Of a stretch of 64,000 nt of DNA, positions 22,731 to 35,560 are shown piece by piece (positions within the stretch are counted from its first letter, which is position 1; each line of letters opens with the position of its first letter). The DNA comes from Impatiens glandulifera (taxonomy: Eukaryota > Streptophyta > Magnoliopsida > Ericales > Balsaminaceae), in NCBI RefSeq assembly GCF_907164915.1, contig NW_025919592.1, positions 1 through 64,000 of the forward strand, given 5' to 3'. Below the pieces are notes generated by a model. That model ran no database searches, was not told where the DNA came from, and was given only the letters and a program-made list of their open reading frames with translations. The position numbers and the translations under genes were made by a program.

Positions 22731-25700
22731 ATGGCAGCTCATTTCTCATCTATCTCTACCGCTTCCCGCTCTTCCTTCTCTCCTAATCGCTCTATTCCTC
22801 CTCATCGCTGGCATCGGACCTTATTCAACTTCAATTTTTTCAATGAGTTCCAAACCCCAAAGATTTTATCTGTCCGAACCCAATACCCAAGTTCAGAACC
22901 TAGAAATTCCTCGATTGTATCCAAGGCCAATGGACTTGAAGCTGGATGTGGGTCCGAGGAAGGGAAAGATTCTTCCTCCACTTCTTCAGTCATTGATTTT
23001 CTCACCTTGTGTCATAGCCTTAAGGTTCGTCTCAATAGCTTACTCGTTTTGTTATAATATTGGATGGATGATGTGCATGCATAAATTTTGTTTGATCATA
23101 TTTCCAAGATAAGGAACACTTGATGAATGAGAAGTGTTGACAACTTTTGGCAGCATGCTGTTAGCAATTCTGCAATATAGTTAGTTTATACAAGAATTGA
23201 TCCATTCCAGTTTGGATTTGAACTGAATACCTTATGCATGCTGAATTCAGAAGATTTTATTGTATTGCTGAAGTATGTCATCATATGGCTTATGTTGGGC
23301 TGTGTGGGAGAGAAGAGTTCAAATGCAGTCTTCCTTCCTATCTTGGTGTTTTTATCCTTCTTTTGATAAAAATGAAAACCTCATTAAAGACATAGACATA
23401 GCGAAGGTTGCATCGACTGTGATATAAATAGGATCAAATAAGTATAAGTCGTGGCATTGATGTAGTCATGACTTCAGGAAAATCATCTCAAGAAGCTGAT
23501 TAACTAAAATAAGACATATGAAGTGCGGTGAAACTCAAGTTCGTTCCCTTCCCCTAGCATCATAGTTGATTCCGGAAGAGATGTGTTGCTGCTCTCTTTC
23601 CAGTTTCTATTCTTCCTTTTTGGTAATCTCCACTTCGTTTCGTTTGTCATGGCATTTTTCAATGAAAATGCACTTAGCTGCTTCACCCATGTTATCCAAC
23701 TCTTTTGTACTGAAAACTGTGACAAAACTTGGTTACTGGATCTCCTTTTGCATGAGACTGTCCTCCAAATCGCTTACGGTTTCCTGTTCTAGATCTGATT
23801 ATATTATACCGAGCAGGTAGAAGGTTAAGTTGGCGTGCCAACTGGACCTTCGTACAAAGTTTTCAATATCAGTTGCTAAATATTTTAGCCAATAATTTTT
23901 GTTTATGTTGATGTTCTATCTTCTCCGCTTCATATTTTCTTTTGTCATGTAAACTAATGTGAGCCACATGCATATTTATGCAGAGTACAAAAAGGAAGGG
24001 GTGGGTCAATCATAAGATAGTGGGTCCTGAATCCATTGCTGATCACATGTATCGAATGGCATTGATGGCCTTGATTGTTGAGGACCTTCCTGGTGTCAAT
24101 AGAGAAAGGTTAGATATGAATTTAAGTTGTTAGTACCAATTCCTCGTTCATTTTTTTTCCTGTACATTTTCCATTTTGTGATTTTTCATTAAATCCCACC
24201 TATTGGGAGAGTTTCTTCATGTTGGATTATTTGACTACCAATGATTTCATACTGACTCTTATCCATGCACTTACTGAATTTTTTTCATTAACATGAGCAG
24301 GTGCATCAAGATAGCAATTGTGCATGATATTGCTGAAGGTACCGTTTGAATTCATTGTTTTTCCTTTTTGACGTATATCTCTTAAATTACAATTTGGATT
24401 ACAATGATATCATGATCTATATATAGGAGAAGGATTTGGGATCTGTCATGCTTGTCTTTCTACTTGCTAATGACAAGCATACTCTATAACTTTAAGCCAT
24501 TTTTATCCCCTCTTTTAGCTTAGCGGCAAAAAGAGGCGGATATCCCAACCTCCCTGAGGTACTGGGTTCTGGCACATCTGGTTAAATTGGTTAAGTGTGT
24601 TTGCGGGCTATGTGCTTAACTTATGGGGATTAGTCGTACTCCAAAGGAGTTGCGGAACCCAGCGTTCTAAAAAAAAAAAGAATTTAACCCAATTTCTAGA
24701 GTATATCTTGGTTTGATTGATCTTTGAGACTGTATAAATATTTTTGACCTCTTTTGAACTGTTATTATTATTTCATTGCAGCGTTGTTATAGATAGCATG
24801 TTACATTGAAATTGATCTAATTCTCGTCCTTATTTATGTCGCTTTGGTTAAAATTTTAGACATGGTATGCATATTTCATGTCTTATATATATATATATAT
24901 ATTACCATATATATGTATAGTTGAGATGTTAAAGTTCTAACTAATAAATAGGAAAGAAGCTCATTTTGCCTCATCAACTTGCATCAAAAACTTATTTTGC
25001 TTCCTCAACCTGCGAAGGCTCTTTTTGTTTCTTAACCTTTTAAGAATGTCTCAAATTCTTTCCCATCATCATTTTCTGGTTAACTCTGTGAATGTCTTTA
25101 TATGGATTTTTGGAAAGAAATAAAGTACTTTAGGCAATATTGAGATTAAGGAGCTGCAAAAATTGTATAGAGATGATTTAAGAATTTAATGAAGTTAACC
25201 AAGGGTAGACGACGAACAATTATTTGAGTTATTTTTAAAAGTGCATGAGGCAGAAGCAAAACAAGTATTTAATTTAAATTCAAGAAGCAATATGAACTTC
25301 TAACCTAATAAATATATATGAAATAATCAGTATTTTGTCATACCTTTTTAAAATTTTGATTTCTTCATTCAAAATCAACCTTGTTGGGTCTTAGCAATAT
25401 TTTTCTTTTGAAATATTTTGATTTTAATTCACTCTTTTCTTTTTCTTTTTTTTTTTGCTGAGGGACAAATCAATTAACATTAAACAAAATGAATTCAGAC
25501 CCTTGACCCTCAATTTTATCTTCCAACATAGAGACAAACGAACTATAAACAAAATTGAAAGAAAATGATTTACTCTTTATATATAAATATGTAAATATAT
25601 GTATATATATATTGTAGGCATCAAAGGGCTTATATGGAAATGCTTCTGTAGGATCCGGCTGAGAAGTGCCAATAAATTTTGGACAGACAAACTAGTTTCA

Positions 25701-27491
25701 GTTTTCAAATGTGATCCCATCTGCATTCAAATTCGAATGAGAAATGTGACAGTGTTTCCAAATGAAGCCATAATAATCCTTCTTTCATTGAATACTTTTA
25801 TCTTAGTAGTTAGTTTTTTGCTTTGTTGGGTTTTATCAAGTTACGAGTTCCTCTTATTCTTATTATAGCTATTGTTGGAGATATAACCCCTAATGATGGT
25901 GTGCCTAAAGCGGAAAAGAGCAGAATGGAGCAAGAAGCTTTAGATGAGATGTGCACAATTCTTGGTGGAGGGCTAAGAGGTACTCACTCGTATAATACTG
26001 TTAGTCATGTTCTTGGCAATTGCTTTCTTTTTACATATTAAGTTAATTTCATTGTTTTTGGATCATAGCTGAAGAGATCAAGGAACTTTGGACTGAGTAT
26101 GAAACTAATTCCACCTTGGAAGCTAATCTTGTCAAAGACTTTGACAAAGTATGTAATTTCTAGCATCACTTTTCACTAATGAATTTAAGTATTTCTACTA
26201 ATTTATTTTTCTACTCATAGTGGACTGAGCCAGAAAATTTCCTGAAGAATTGTAGCAAATGACTTTTTTCTTGGACATAAAAGGGAAAATGATATAAAGG
26301 ATTTGGAAAGTGAGATTTTTTTCCAAATTCTTGGTTATATCTCCATCCCATTGGAAAATCGCTAAATTTTTTGTCGTAACAAATCATTTTTCGTTTGATA
26401 TAAAATTGTGGCTGGATGAGATTTGATTTGCCAAATAAAATGTGGTTGGAGTATTATCTTAAATTGTGAGAGATATTTTTTCATTTCTCAAAAATGTGTA
26501 GCTGGATCATAGATTGGATTTTTGGTTTAATGACAAAAGATATCTGAGCTGCTAAAAAAAATTAAAATACAAAAGGCTTGACATTTGCTCCTGATGAATG
26601 TAAATTGATACCATTCATCTGCATGCAGATTACTGTCATATGTTGAAATCACTAACTGATTTAAAATAGATTAGAGTCGCTAAAACTGTCATATATAGAT
26701 TGTAAGAGAGTTAGATTATTTTTCTTTTTCTAGGAAAGACTGGAGTCTTAATTTATTAATGGATGACATAATCATTTACAAAACAAGGGAGTAAAAGAAA
26801 AGATACACAACAGGTTGGGTATTGCGGAAAAAATAAGCAATAAACGAACCATTCTATTATAAAGAACAAGTTCTGGACACTTTAGAGATTATGTAGGAGC
26901 AATAAGTCTGGAGTATTATTGTTATGATCTATGATCTAATTAACAGTATAGTATTTATCCTTTTCAATGTAAACTGAGGATTCTAACCATCACTGCATGT
27001 GTCAAAATCTCTACCCAACTTACACTTATTGTTTTTATGTCCAATTTCTGTTATTTTAATTCAAATGTTTTTTCTATTATAGATTTAATGAATCATAAAG
27101 AAATGCTTAATACTGTCTCAAATGCCTATCTAATCCATATGAATCTTTCTTCAGGTTGAAATGATTCTACAAGCATTAGAGTATGAAAAGGGTAAGTAAT
27201 GTCCGAGATAAAAAAAATTCCGGTTAATTGAGTTTTGTTTCATAATTATTCCTCCATTTTAACATTATGCAGAACATGGGAAGGTGCTGGATGAATTTTT
27301 CATTTCAACTGCAGGTAAAGCAAAGACATTAATCTTTCTTTTTGAACCACTATTTCACATTATCCTTAAACAAGCATATGATATTCTGTTATGTTCTTTT
27401 TTCTTAAGGGAAAATTCAAACTGAAATAGGCAAGAGGTGGGCTGCAGAGATTCATTCTAGGAGAAATTCGAAGTTAGGAAACAAGCCATAA
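22731..27491 (+). CDS. HDDC2: HD-domain metal-dependent phosphohydrolase, HDDC2/YfbR type, likely plastid-targeted
   Basis: Eight exons (22731-23024, 23984-24108, 24301-24338, 25869-25979, 26069-26148, 27155-27191, 27273-27314, 27409-27491) join to an 810-nt frame encoding 269 aa. The family (human HDDC2, bacterial YfbR) hydrolyses 5'-deoxynucleoside monophosphates using a divalent metal held by His and Asp residues. The HD signature is visible: H108, H119 in ESIADHMYRM, H148-D149 in IVHDIAEAIVGDITP, with E152 and D157. A later KDFDKVEMILQALEYE segment is also typical. Residues 1-98 are extra to the catalytic core and rich in Ser, Arg and Pro near the start, suggesting a plastid transit peptide. 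Start chosen: first ATG in good context ahead of that extension. Substrate is inferred from the family. Confidence 0.9.
24510..24680 (+). mobile_element. tRNA-derived SINE in intron 3 of the HD-domain gene
   Basis: An A-box-like TAGCTTAGCGG (24516-24526) and a weak B-box-like GGTTCTGGCA (about 24565) are followed by a body ending in an A tract (24669-24679) next to GTTCT. The short length and oligo-A end suit a SINE. The B box is poor and no target duplication was found. Confidence 0.5.
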
Positions 27492-30400
27492 CCGAACATC
27501 TAATTTATTGAAGCCTGAGGTTAACTTTTGCATTTTAAATTGCTTCCAAATAGAATTTTCATTATGTCTCTCTTTGCTTGGACATAGAAGGATTACATTT
27601 ATTTTAGTCTGAGTATGCTGAAATCATAGGAAGGAGTTCTAGCTCTAATTTGATAGTTAAGTGTACTGTAACATATTTTGCTATATAATTTATTACACTT
27701 TAGAATAGTTTTTCGGTATTTGTAACTTTTATTTTCGACACTAAATGAATGTTTTAAGTCATTTTAAATGATCAATATAATGTTTTACAAGACAACACAT
27801 ACATTCTCTTAATCTTATATATGACTTTGATATATATCTAATATACCCATAAATATTGAGAGTTTTAAGATTTTAAAGTGTACATCAGAATGATGTAAAT
27901 CTAGAGGTATATTTCAAAATTTTGGACTAAGTTGAAGGTCTTAATTAGGAATGAACTCATTTATAAGAAAGTGAAAGAATGTTATTTTAATTTTTCACCA
28001 AGAAATCATAATATTGTTAGTTAGAAAACATGATAATAGATGTTATATTTTTTCATCCACACTCATATTCAAATTCAGATTCAACTAAAAAATGTATTTC
28101 ACCTGAGCTCAATAGGTTGATTTGATAGGAATGAAAAACATATTCACTTATAATTATTTGGGAATAACATTATCAATTTTAAAGAATGTTCTTATAAAAG
28201 TTGTAGTAAATTTAGACTTTTTTTTATAGATCTTATTTGAGTTTTAACTTCCAAATTAATTTAATTTAATTTTTTCTTAACTAACTTAATTTAATGTTTA
28301 AATTGGGTTGGTCTTATTTATTTTAACATTATGATTTACTATTAAATACGTTTAGATTTAATTATTTATATATATATATATTTATATTTATATTTATATT
28401 GTTAATTTCATATAAGGTAATAAATATATCATTATTTAATTATTTTTTTATAAATATTTAATTAATATATAATTAATTTAAATCATCCTAATAATTAAAA
28501 TATAATAATAAAAATTATTACAATTATTTTATTTCAAAATTATTAAGAATATTGGGAACTGACTTCTCTACTTTGTGCTCAAAGCTGACCTATATAATAT
28601 TCTCAGTAAGATTGTAATATTATTTTACTAATGATTAAATTATTTATTTTAAATTAAGATATTTTAAATAAGTTTATAAAAGTAATTAAGTGATGATAAA
28701 ATCTATTATATTATATAAAATTAATAATTTAAATGTAGAAATATACATATAAAAATATAAATAATTAAATCTATAGTTATTTAATAATAAATAATTATAT
28801 TAATACAAATATTAAAATATAAAGAAATAAATATAACTGGTTTTTACAATAAATTAAGTTAAGTTTTACAAAATAAACAAATTGAGTTACTTTACAAGAT
28901 TTAATCTCAAAATCAATTTAAAAAATGAGTTTATTATAAAAATTAAATGTGCCAGTTTTGAACTACTATGTTAATCTTGTCTCTGAATCTCAATTGATGA
29001 GAATCCATCTTTTTAATTTGTTATTTTAAAGATAAAAGAAATATACATCATAATCTTTTTAATTTTTTTTTTTAAACAAGAAATTTTTTAACAAACTTTA
29101 TTTTAAACAGTTAAAATTGAGTATTTGTTATGTTTTCTTTTTATATGAAACAAATTGGTTTATACTTTCTAATTCTTTTATAAAACCTAAAATCTGTTAC
29201 TTCTATTTTAAATTTCTTTTAACAAGATTAAAAAGTAATTTTATAACGACGCCATAACTCGATATAGTGAACGATAAATACAACATGATTGACTTTACAC
29301 GGTAGATTAATAATGTGTCTGTGCTGAGTATTAACTATTGTCATAAAAATAACTTATTTTTTATATTATTTATATTAAAATTGTAGTAATTTAATGCTTT
29401 ACAAAATATACGACGCATTGTCACATTTTGTAATTTTTTTAACATGAAAATTAGTTAAACTAAAAGAGATTAAAACGATTTTCTAGTCTGTACTGAAATC
29501 CTTCCCATTGATAATGAAAAAGAGAAAAAGAAAATAGTTTAATTTAATAAATATAAAAGCTAATATAATCTTTCAATATATCTTTTCTTACTAGTACGAG
29601 TTTCTCTTTTTTTTTTCATGAATAAAATTTAAAATTCTTTATTTAATTTGTTCTGTGTTTATGGTTGACTAAAATCACAACACAAGATTTATAAAGTAAA
29701 AATTCTTTTGTCTTGTAAATTGGTATTCCAAAAACCAATCTTCTACAAAGTTCATAGGAATAAAAAGATATTAAATGTTTTTTAAGCAAGTTTAACTGGA
29801 AATATTTATTATATTTGTTGTTTAATTGATTTATAATCAATCTAGATTGATAGTTTAATCTCAACAATGACTTGTGGGTAGATATTATTTTCATAAGATA
29901 TTATTCAGTAAAAAATTGAATAAAAATTTATTTTTACAAAAAAATTATTCGAAAGATTAACTTTATTGTATATGTGATTATTACAAGTTTAAAAGATGGA
30001 CTTAATTTTATAATTAAAGTGTTGACTATTTGTTTTCATTTTAAATCCAACTTAAGGAGTTGGATCTTTCCTCCCTTGTCACTTATATTTTTGTTTTAAT
30101 TTATTTTAAATTATAAAAGTATAAAATGTAATATAATTGAAAATATAAATTAATAATACACTTTACATATTTATACATTAAGTAATATAAGATATTTGGG
30201 CAAAAATACACAATATAAAAGGAATATACTAATTATCTCCACATAAAACAAAATATTTAACCTTTTAAATTACTTCACAAATTATTTTTTTTTTATTATA
30301 TTTAAAGTTTTTAACAAATATATAAAAAATAGTTTAAAATAATAATACGACAAACAAAAACATAAATTAACCGTGTCAACTAATCTTGCATAAACCAATT

Positions 30401-32310
30401 TGGTAAAATGTAAGCACAATCACAAATATGACTCTAAGTCGTGTTATTGTAAAAAAAAATATTTTTAAACATTAAAAAATACACTTGTTATTTTGTTTTA
30501 AATAAAAAAGTTAATAATTGTAATTAGCTATCAAATTTATTTTGTACGCCCAGAGGGTTTCATTTTTCTCCGTTCCCATTCACCACAATATATGTAACCA
30601 TCTACACATAACTCTTTTTTAAAATAACTTTTAACTAATAATTTTAAAAAATAAATAAAAAAGACCACATAACCAACAAAGGCAAACATATTTAATTTTA
30701 TTTGAAATTAATTTAAATTGAAAACATTTTTTATACAATAATATTATAAATTAAAATAATAAATATTTATAAATTATTTAAAAATGTTAAAATTTCAAAA
30801 TATTAACTTATTTTATAAATTTATTTTATATTATATTAAGTTTTTCTCAAAATAATAATTTAATTATTATTTTTGTTTAACTAATAATAATTTATTTTTA
30901 ACATTATAAATATTTTTTCATAAAAATATAAGACATTTTAAACTAATTATTTAATAAAAATTTAATATATTTAACACGATTTTTTTATAATTTATTAATT
31001 ATTTTTATAAATAAATATACAAAGAATTCATAAAATATAACCTAATATATATTTATAAAAGATAAAAACCCAAAACAATTAATTTAACATTATATTTTAA
31101 CTTGTTTTAAATAATTTATAATATTATTGTATAATAAAAATAAAATAAAATAAAAAATATTTAATTAACTGAGTTAATTTTAAAATTAATAAAATATTTA
31201 TTTTATATTTATTTGATAATTAGTTAAGTAAAATTAATACTATTTATTTTAAACAATAATATGAGAACATGATATATCAAAAATAACAATTATACTTTTT
31301 TATTTTTTATTTTGATAATTCCTTTATTTGAGATGAGTTGAACACTTTGACATTATAATTAATTACAGGCTTCACTAATAATTATTTAGTTTTTATGATG
31401 ATATTATTAAATTGGTCCCTAAATTATGTTTTAATTTTGTATACTATTAATCAATTTTGAAATATTTGAAAAAATCTAAAATTATAAAAAACAGGCAATC
31501 CTAAATCACATTCTGTTTAATTTTAAATTATTTTATTATAACTTAAATCATTCTTAATATAAATAAACGTGAAACATTTACTTTTTTTTTTAATTAATTT
31601 ATTTCATTTGAACTATAATAATATAAGTTTTACTTATTTAAAAATCAATATTATATTTCATTTATGCTGCATAGACAATAAATTGATTTATTATTATTAT
31701 TATTATTTAAATATTTTATAATATATATATATTAATCATGATAAGAATGATTTAAGTATAACGACATACAAAATAAAATAAAAAAAATCACAAAAACATG
31801 AAATTAAGAAAAGAAAACAAATCGTTACACAACCAAGTTATTAAATATTACAGTCTCAATAAAAACAATTAACTCAAAACTCCACCAATTTTTCGAAATA
31901 ATAAAATAAATTATTATTGTTATTATTAATTTTAACACATGTAATCTTTCTCATATTTATTAACAATTGTTTTTAAGATTTATTTTTCCTAATGAAAGTT
32001 TTGTTTCTGATAAATTGTTTAAAATTAATTCGTTTTAATTAATTTTATTTATATTTCAATTTCACTGTATTTTAAATTCAAATTTGTTTTTGTTTTTCTA
32101 AAACATTAAAATAAAATTTAATTCTCTATATGTTTTTTTAATAATTTTTTTAATTCATCATAATGATTGTTAACCTTGCTGATGATTTTTTTTTTTAAAA
32201 TAACATTCTAGATTTTGGGTTAGTTTGATACTAGAAATGGTTTATAAAAATCTCATAATTTAAGGGTGAAATTCAAACCAAATAGCACTTTAAGAGCAAA
32301 TTTATGAATT
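27492..32310. other. Very AT-rich intergenic DNA; copy 1 of an inferred tandem duplication (27568-32315)
   Basis: After the HD-domain 3' untranslated region the sequence is extremely AT-rich with no recognisable gene. Two parts recur later in the same orientation: 27568 to about 29115 matches about 32315-34045, and about 30805-32315 matches 45595-46090. That pattern is what a tandem duplication of 27568-32315 would leave. The part at 29116-30800 has no counterpart that I found. An open frame at 29643-29894 (minus) shows no similarity. Confidence 0.6.
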
Positions 32311-32515
32311 CTTTGTCCGGACTTCGGATATTACATTTGTTTTAGTCCATTTTGCTGAAATGGAGCTCTAATTGGATAGTAGTAGTCTACTTAACATATT
32401 TTGCAATATAATTGATTAAACTTTAGAATAGTTTCAATAATGGTAACTTTTATTTCCTCAATAAAATGAATGTTTAAGTTATTTTAAACAATTATTTTAA
32501 TGTTTTACAAGACAA

Positions 32516-32539
32516 TATATATATATATATATATATATA
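32516..32539. repeat. (AT)n microsatellite
   Basis: An uninterrupted AT dinucleotide run of about 12 units. The matching position in copy 1 (around 27800-27840) lacks it, so it expanded after the duplication. Confidence 0.8.
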
Positions 32540-33009
32540 ATATACCCATAAATATTGAGAATTTTAATATTTAAAGTGCATATCAAAATGATGTAAAAAA
32601 AAGCTAAGAAATGTTGAATTGGTAGGAATGAAAAGAAAAATCACTTATAATTATTATTTGGGTAACATTATCAATTTTATGTAAAAAAGACATAATACAA
32701 CATAAATTGTACTTAAGTAATGTAAAAATTATAATTATAATAAAAGTTGGTTAGTGAATTGAACTTACCAAATTAGTTTAAATTTTATTTATTTATTTTT
32801 AACTAACTTAATTTAATGTTTACTTCTAGGTTACTTTATTTGATTTTATTATATTTTATATTTTATTAACATTTTATATTTAATTTATATTTTTATATGT
32901 ATATTTATTCTTTTAAATTATTAATTTTATATAATATAATAAATATTATCGTTACTTAATTATTTTTATAAATATTTACTTAACATACATAGACCTAAAC
33001 CATTATAGC

Positions 33010-33690
33010 AACAAAAATAATATAAAAATACAAATGTCAAGAGTGTCACCAAACACACACAAACACAACGAGACTAGTCATTTGAAAACAATGAAAATAC
33101 AAATCAAAATATTCATTAACAAACATAAAAAACTAAACTTAAGAGTTTGAAAATCTTCAAAAAATCAATGAATTTATTGACCGCCTCTACCGATTTTTCC
33201 GAAGAGACCTCCATATCGTCAAAATAATAGCGTTGTGGAGTAAACGAATCGATCGACCGCGATCATTGAATATCATACGGTTCTTTTCGAGTTAAATGGT
33301 ATACCAAAAGATAAATGTGATAGGGACTCGTTGACACAATCCAATTAAGTTTTCGCGTTTTTTATCCAAACTTCTTAGCAACCGACAATTGACTGAGATT
33401 CACCAATCAATATCAATTATGTTTGTAGGTTTCAAATCGTAGAAACCCATTTGCAAAACAAAAACAATGTCGTCTCCACCTCATCGCAACATATTATGTA
33501 GCGACTAATCATAACACACAATTTTGTTACCTATCTATTCTTCGTCAAGATCCCTATGTAAATGACACTTTATCCTCCCAAAAAATTCTTTTTTAAGAGA
33601 ATTTAGGATTCCCAATTTGTCACATATGAAGATCATTTCCACAATTAAATGACCAACTTTAATGTAGTTTATGTCTTATCAATGTCAAAT
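33010..33690 (-). pseudogene. Possible LINE 3' coding remnant
   Basis: This segment is less AT-rich than its surroundings and is absent from the paralogous position in copy 1, so it is probably an insertion. The minus strand encodes a broken segment resembling the C-terminal RT zinc-binding region of plant L1 LINEs, including LEKNRMIFNDRGRS near 33250-33300. Several stops are present and no ends were identified. Confidence 0.35.
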
Positions 33691-34045
33691 ATCACCACAA
33701 CACATTTTTACTTAAGGTTAAATCTACAAGTATTCCAATGTTATAAGATATAAAATAAATAAAAATAACTAATTTTTAACAGTAAATTAAACTAGTTTTT
33801 AAAAATGAATTAATTAAGTTTATTTGCAAAATTTAATCTCAAAATTAGTTTGAAAAAAAAAAAAGTTTATTATATGAATTAAATGGACATTTTAAACTAG
33901 TATGTTAGTCTTGCCTCTCAATCTCAACTAATTAGTACCTATATTTATAATTTGTTACTTTTAAAGTTAAAACAAAGACATCTCAACCTTTTTAAAAATT
34001 ATTTTTCTTAAATAAGAAAAATGTCAACAAACTATATTTTAAGCA

Positions 34046-34929
34046 ATTCATTTCTCTTTTTAGGTGTTTTATGGACAGAAAAATCCTGAAAGTTTTTAGT
34101 TAAGCGGAAAAGCTCGTCATTTGAAAATTTCAACTTCGGTTTACGTGTTATTTTTTTTAAAAATAAAACATTATTTTTAAAAGATGTCACTAATTTCTAA
34201 CAAAATTTTAAAATTAATTAAAAATAATTTATTTTAAGGTTCAATTCTAAATAATTCGGGGATTTAGGGTAATCAAATCACAGTTTGATTTTTAAAAAAC
34301 CCTTTAGTTTAAATTAATTAAACATAACTAATTTAAAAGATTAATTATTTTGAAATATAGTCGCCAATTGATTTTTTTGAAAATCAATAAAAGTTGGCAG
34401 ACGTGTATAAACGTATCGATTGAAGTTTTTTTTTCAGTTTTTAGTTTGGTGATACTCGGGAAAAGATTTTCGCGCTTCATCCTCCATACCCGTTTAAAAA
34501 ACGGTCTCTACTTATAAAGTTGAATTTTGAAAATTGGTTGTATAACGTTCGAGTTTTAACAATTTATTTTTCCGGTCCTAGTCATGCTTCTAGCTACGTT
34601 TAGCGTTATTTAAAGTATTGAAACATTAAAATTTAAATGTTGGTACCTGTTGCGGATGATAATTAGAGAGGAAATACTTGAAGAATATCAATCAATTTTG
34701 ATAACTAGGGAGGAAATACTTGAAGAATATCAGTCATTTTTTAAGGCATTAGGGTTTAGAAATAAACACCAAAACAAGCCTTTATTGAAATATTTTTGTG
34801 GAAACATCCCAAAAATATATTAAATATATTTTCTAATTTTTGGTTTTTTAAAAAATGATTTTGAGTCCCAAAATTAAAAAAAATAATTTTGGATTTTGAA
34901 GGAGTGGAAGCAAACAGGCCTTAGGACCG
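34046..34929 (+). mobile_element. Tat/Ogre-like gypsy retrotransposon fragment
   Basis: The segment around 34361-34520 (AGTCGCCAATTGATT, AAAAGTTGGCAGACG, then GGGAAAAGATTTTCGCG and CCCGTTTAAAAAACGG) resembles the conserved non-coding region of Tat/Ogre elements. No LTR pair or coding domain is visible, and the ends are unknown. A 30-bp phrase ending AGGAAATACTTGAAGAATAT is repeated at about 34667-34725. Recognition is from memory of the family. Confidence 0.4.
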
Positions 34930-35280
34930 GAGTCCTAAGGATGGGATTCGTTTTTATCGGTCGAGGTCAAAAGACTCTTGGTTTGGGTCAAGTAGTTGTT
35001 CGGTCGATGCTCGAGATCCTCGGTTGGGAAGCCGGGATTTCTCAGTCGAGGTGCTAAGGACTCTCAGTCATTGGGTGATCTTACTAGTCTAGGTGTAAAA
35101 ACCTATCGGTCTTGGGCTAGCCTAAGACTAGGTTTCTCGGTCGAGGTGTATAAACCTCTCGGTCCGGAGCTAGCTCTAGGCTAAGTCCCTCGGTCTTGGG
35201 CTTGGAACTCTCGATCCTAGGGTTAGGAAGTCTTTATCCCGAGGTTAGGACTCTCGGTACTAGGGTTAGAGAGTCTCGAT
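34930..35280 (+). repeat. Degenerate tandem array of CTCGGT-containing units
   Basis: Units of roughly 30-45 bp built on CTCGGTC(GAGG/TTGGGC) alternate with AAAGACTCT or AAACCT spacers, giving about ten imperfect copies. It is more GC-rich than the flanks. The frame at 34996-35184 is translation of the repeat and not a gene. Confidence 0.7.
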
Positions 35281-35283
35281 CCC

Positions 35284-35560
35284 CACTAGTAAAAAAATGA
35301 TTTTTAAGGAGAGCACAAACCCTCGGAGAAAGAGCAAATGTTCTCCTAGATACACTTCACCGAGGGCGATAAATGCTCTCGTAACGTCTTGGTGATAAGA
35401 CTGTCGGTGAAAGAAAAATAAATATATGCGAGAGCATTTGTAACTCTCGGAGATAAGTTATCAACGAGAGCAATGAAAGGCTCTAGGAGAAATGATAAAT
35501 AATTTCTGTGAGCTTTAGAAAGGCTCTCGGTGAAATTTATTATATATTTAACCTCAAAAC
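35284..35560 (+). mobile_element. CACTA-type transposon terminus with subterminal repeats, partner end not found
   Basis: The segment begins CACTAGTAAAAAAATGA, nearly the same as the terminus at 57153 (CACTGGTAAAAAAATGA on the minus strand). It is followed by CTCTCGG/CCGAGAG-like words in both orientations (about 35320-35540), typical of the subterminal repeats bound by CACTA transposases. No matching right end was located before the solo LTR at 36533. Confidence 0.55.

Noticed and set aside
22437..22786. Small frames on both strands at the HD-domain gene leader
   Set aside because: They overlap the likely 5' leader and are not homologous to anything; the frame from 22731 is the one that continues the HD protein.
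23504..23820. Overlapping open frames in intron 1 of the HD-domain gene
   Set aside because: No similarity, not needed for the spliced protein, and frames on both strands compete; treated as intronic noise.
24510..24680. tRNA gene in intron 3 of the HD-domain gene
   Set aside because: The A and B boxes are degenerate and no cloverleaf can be drawn; the oligo-A end favours a SINE.
34996..35184. Open frame across the CTCGGT repeats
   Set aside because: Translated tandem repeat without homology or a start context.
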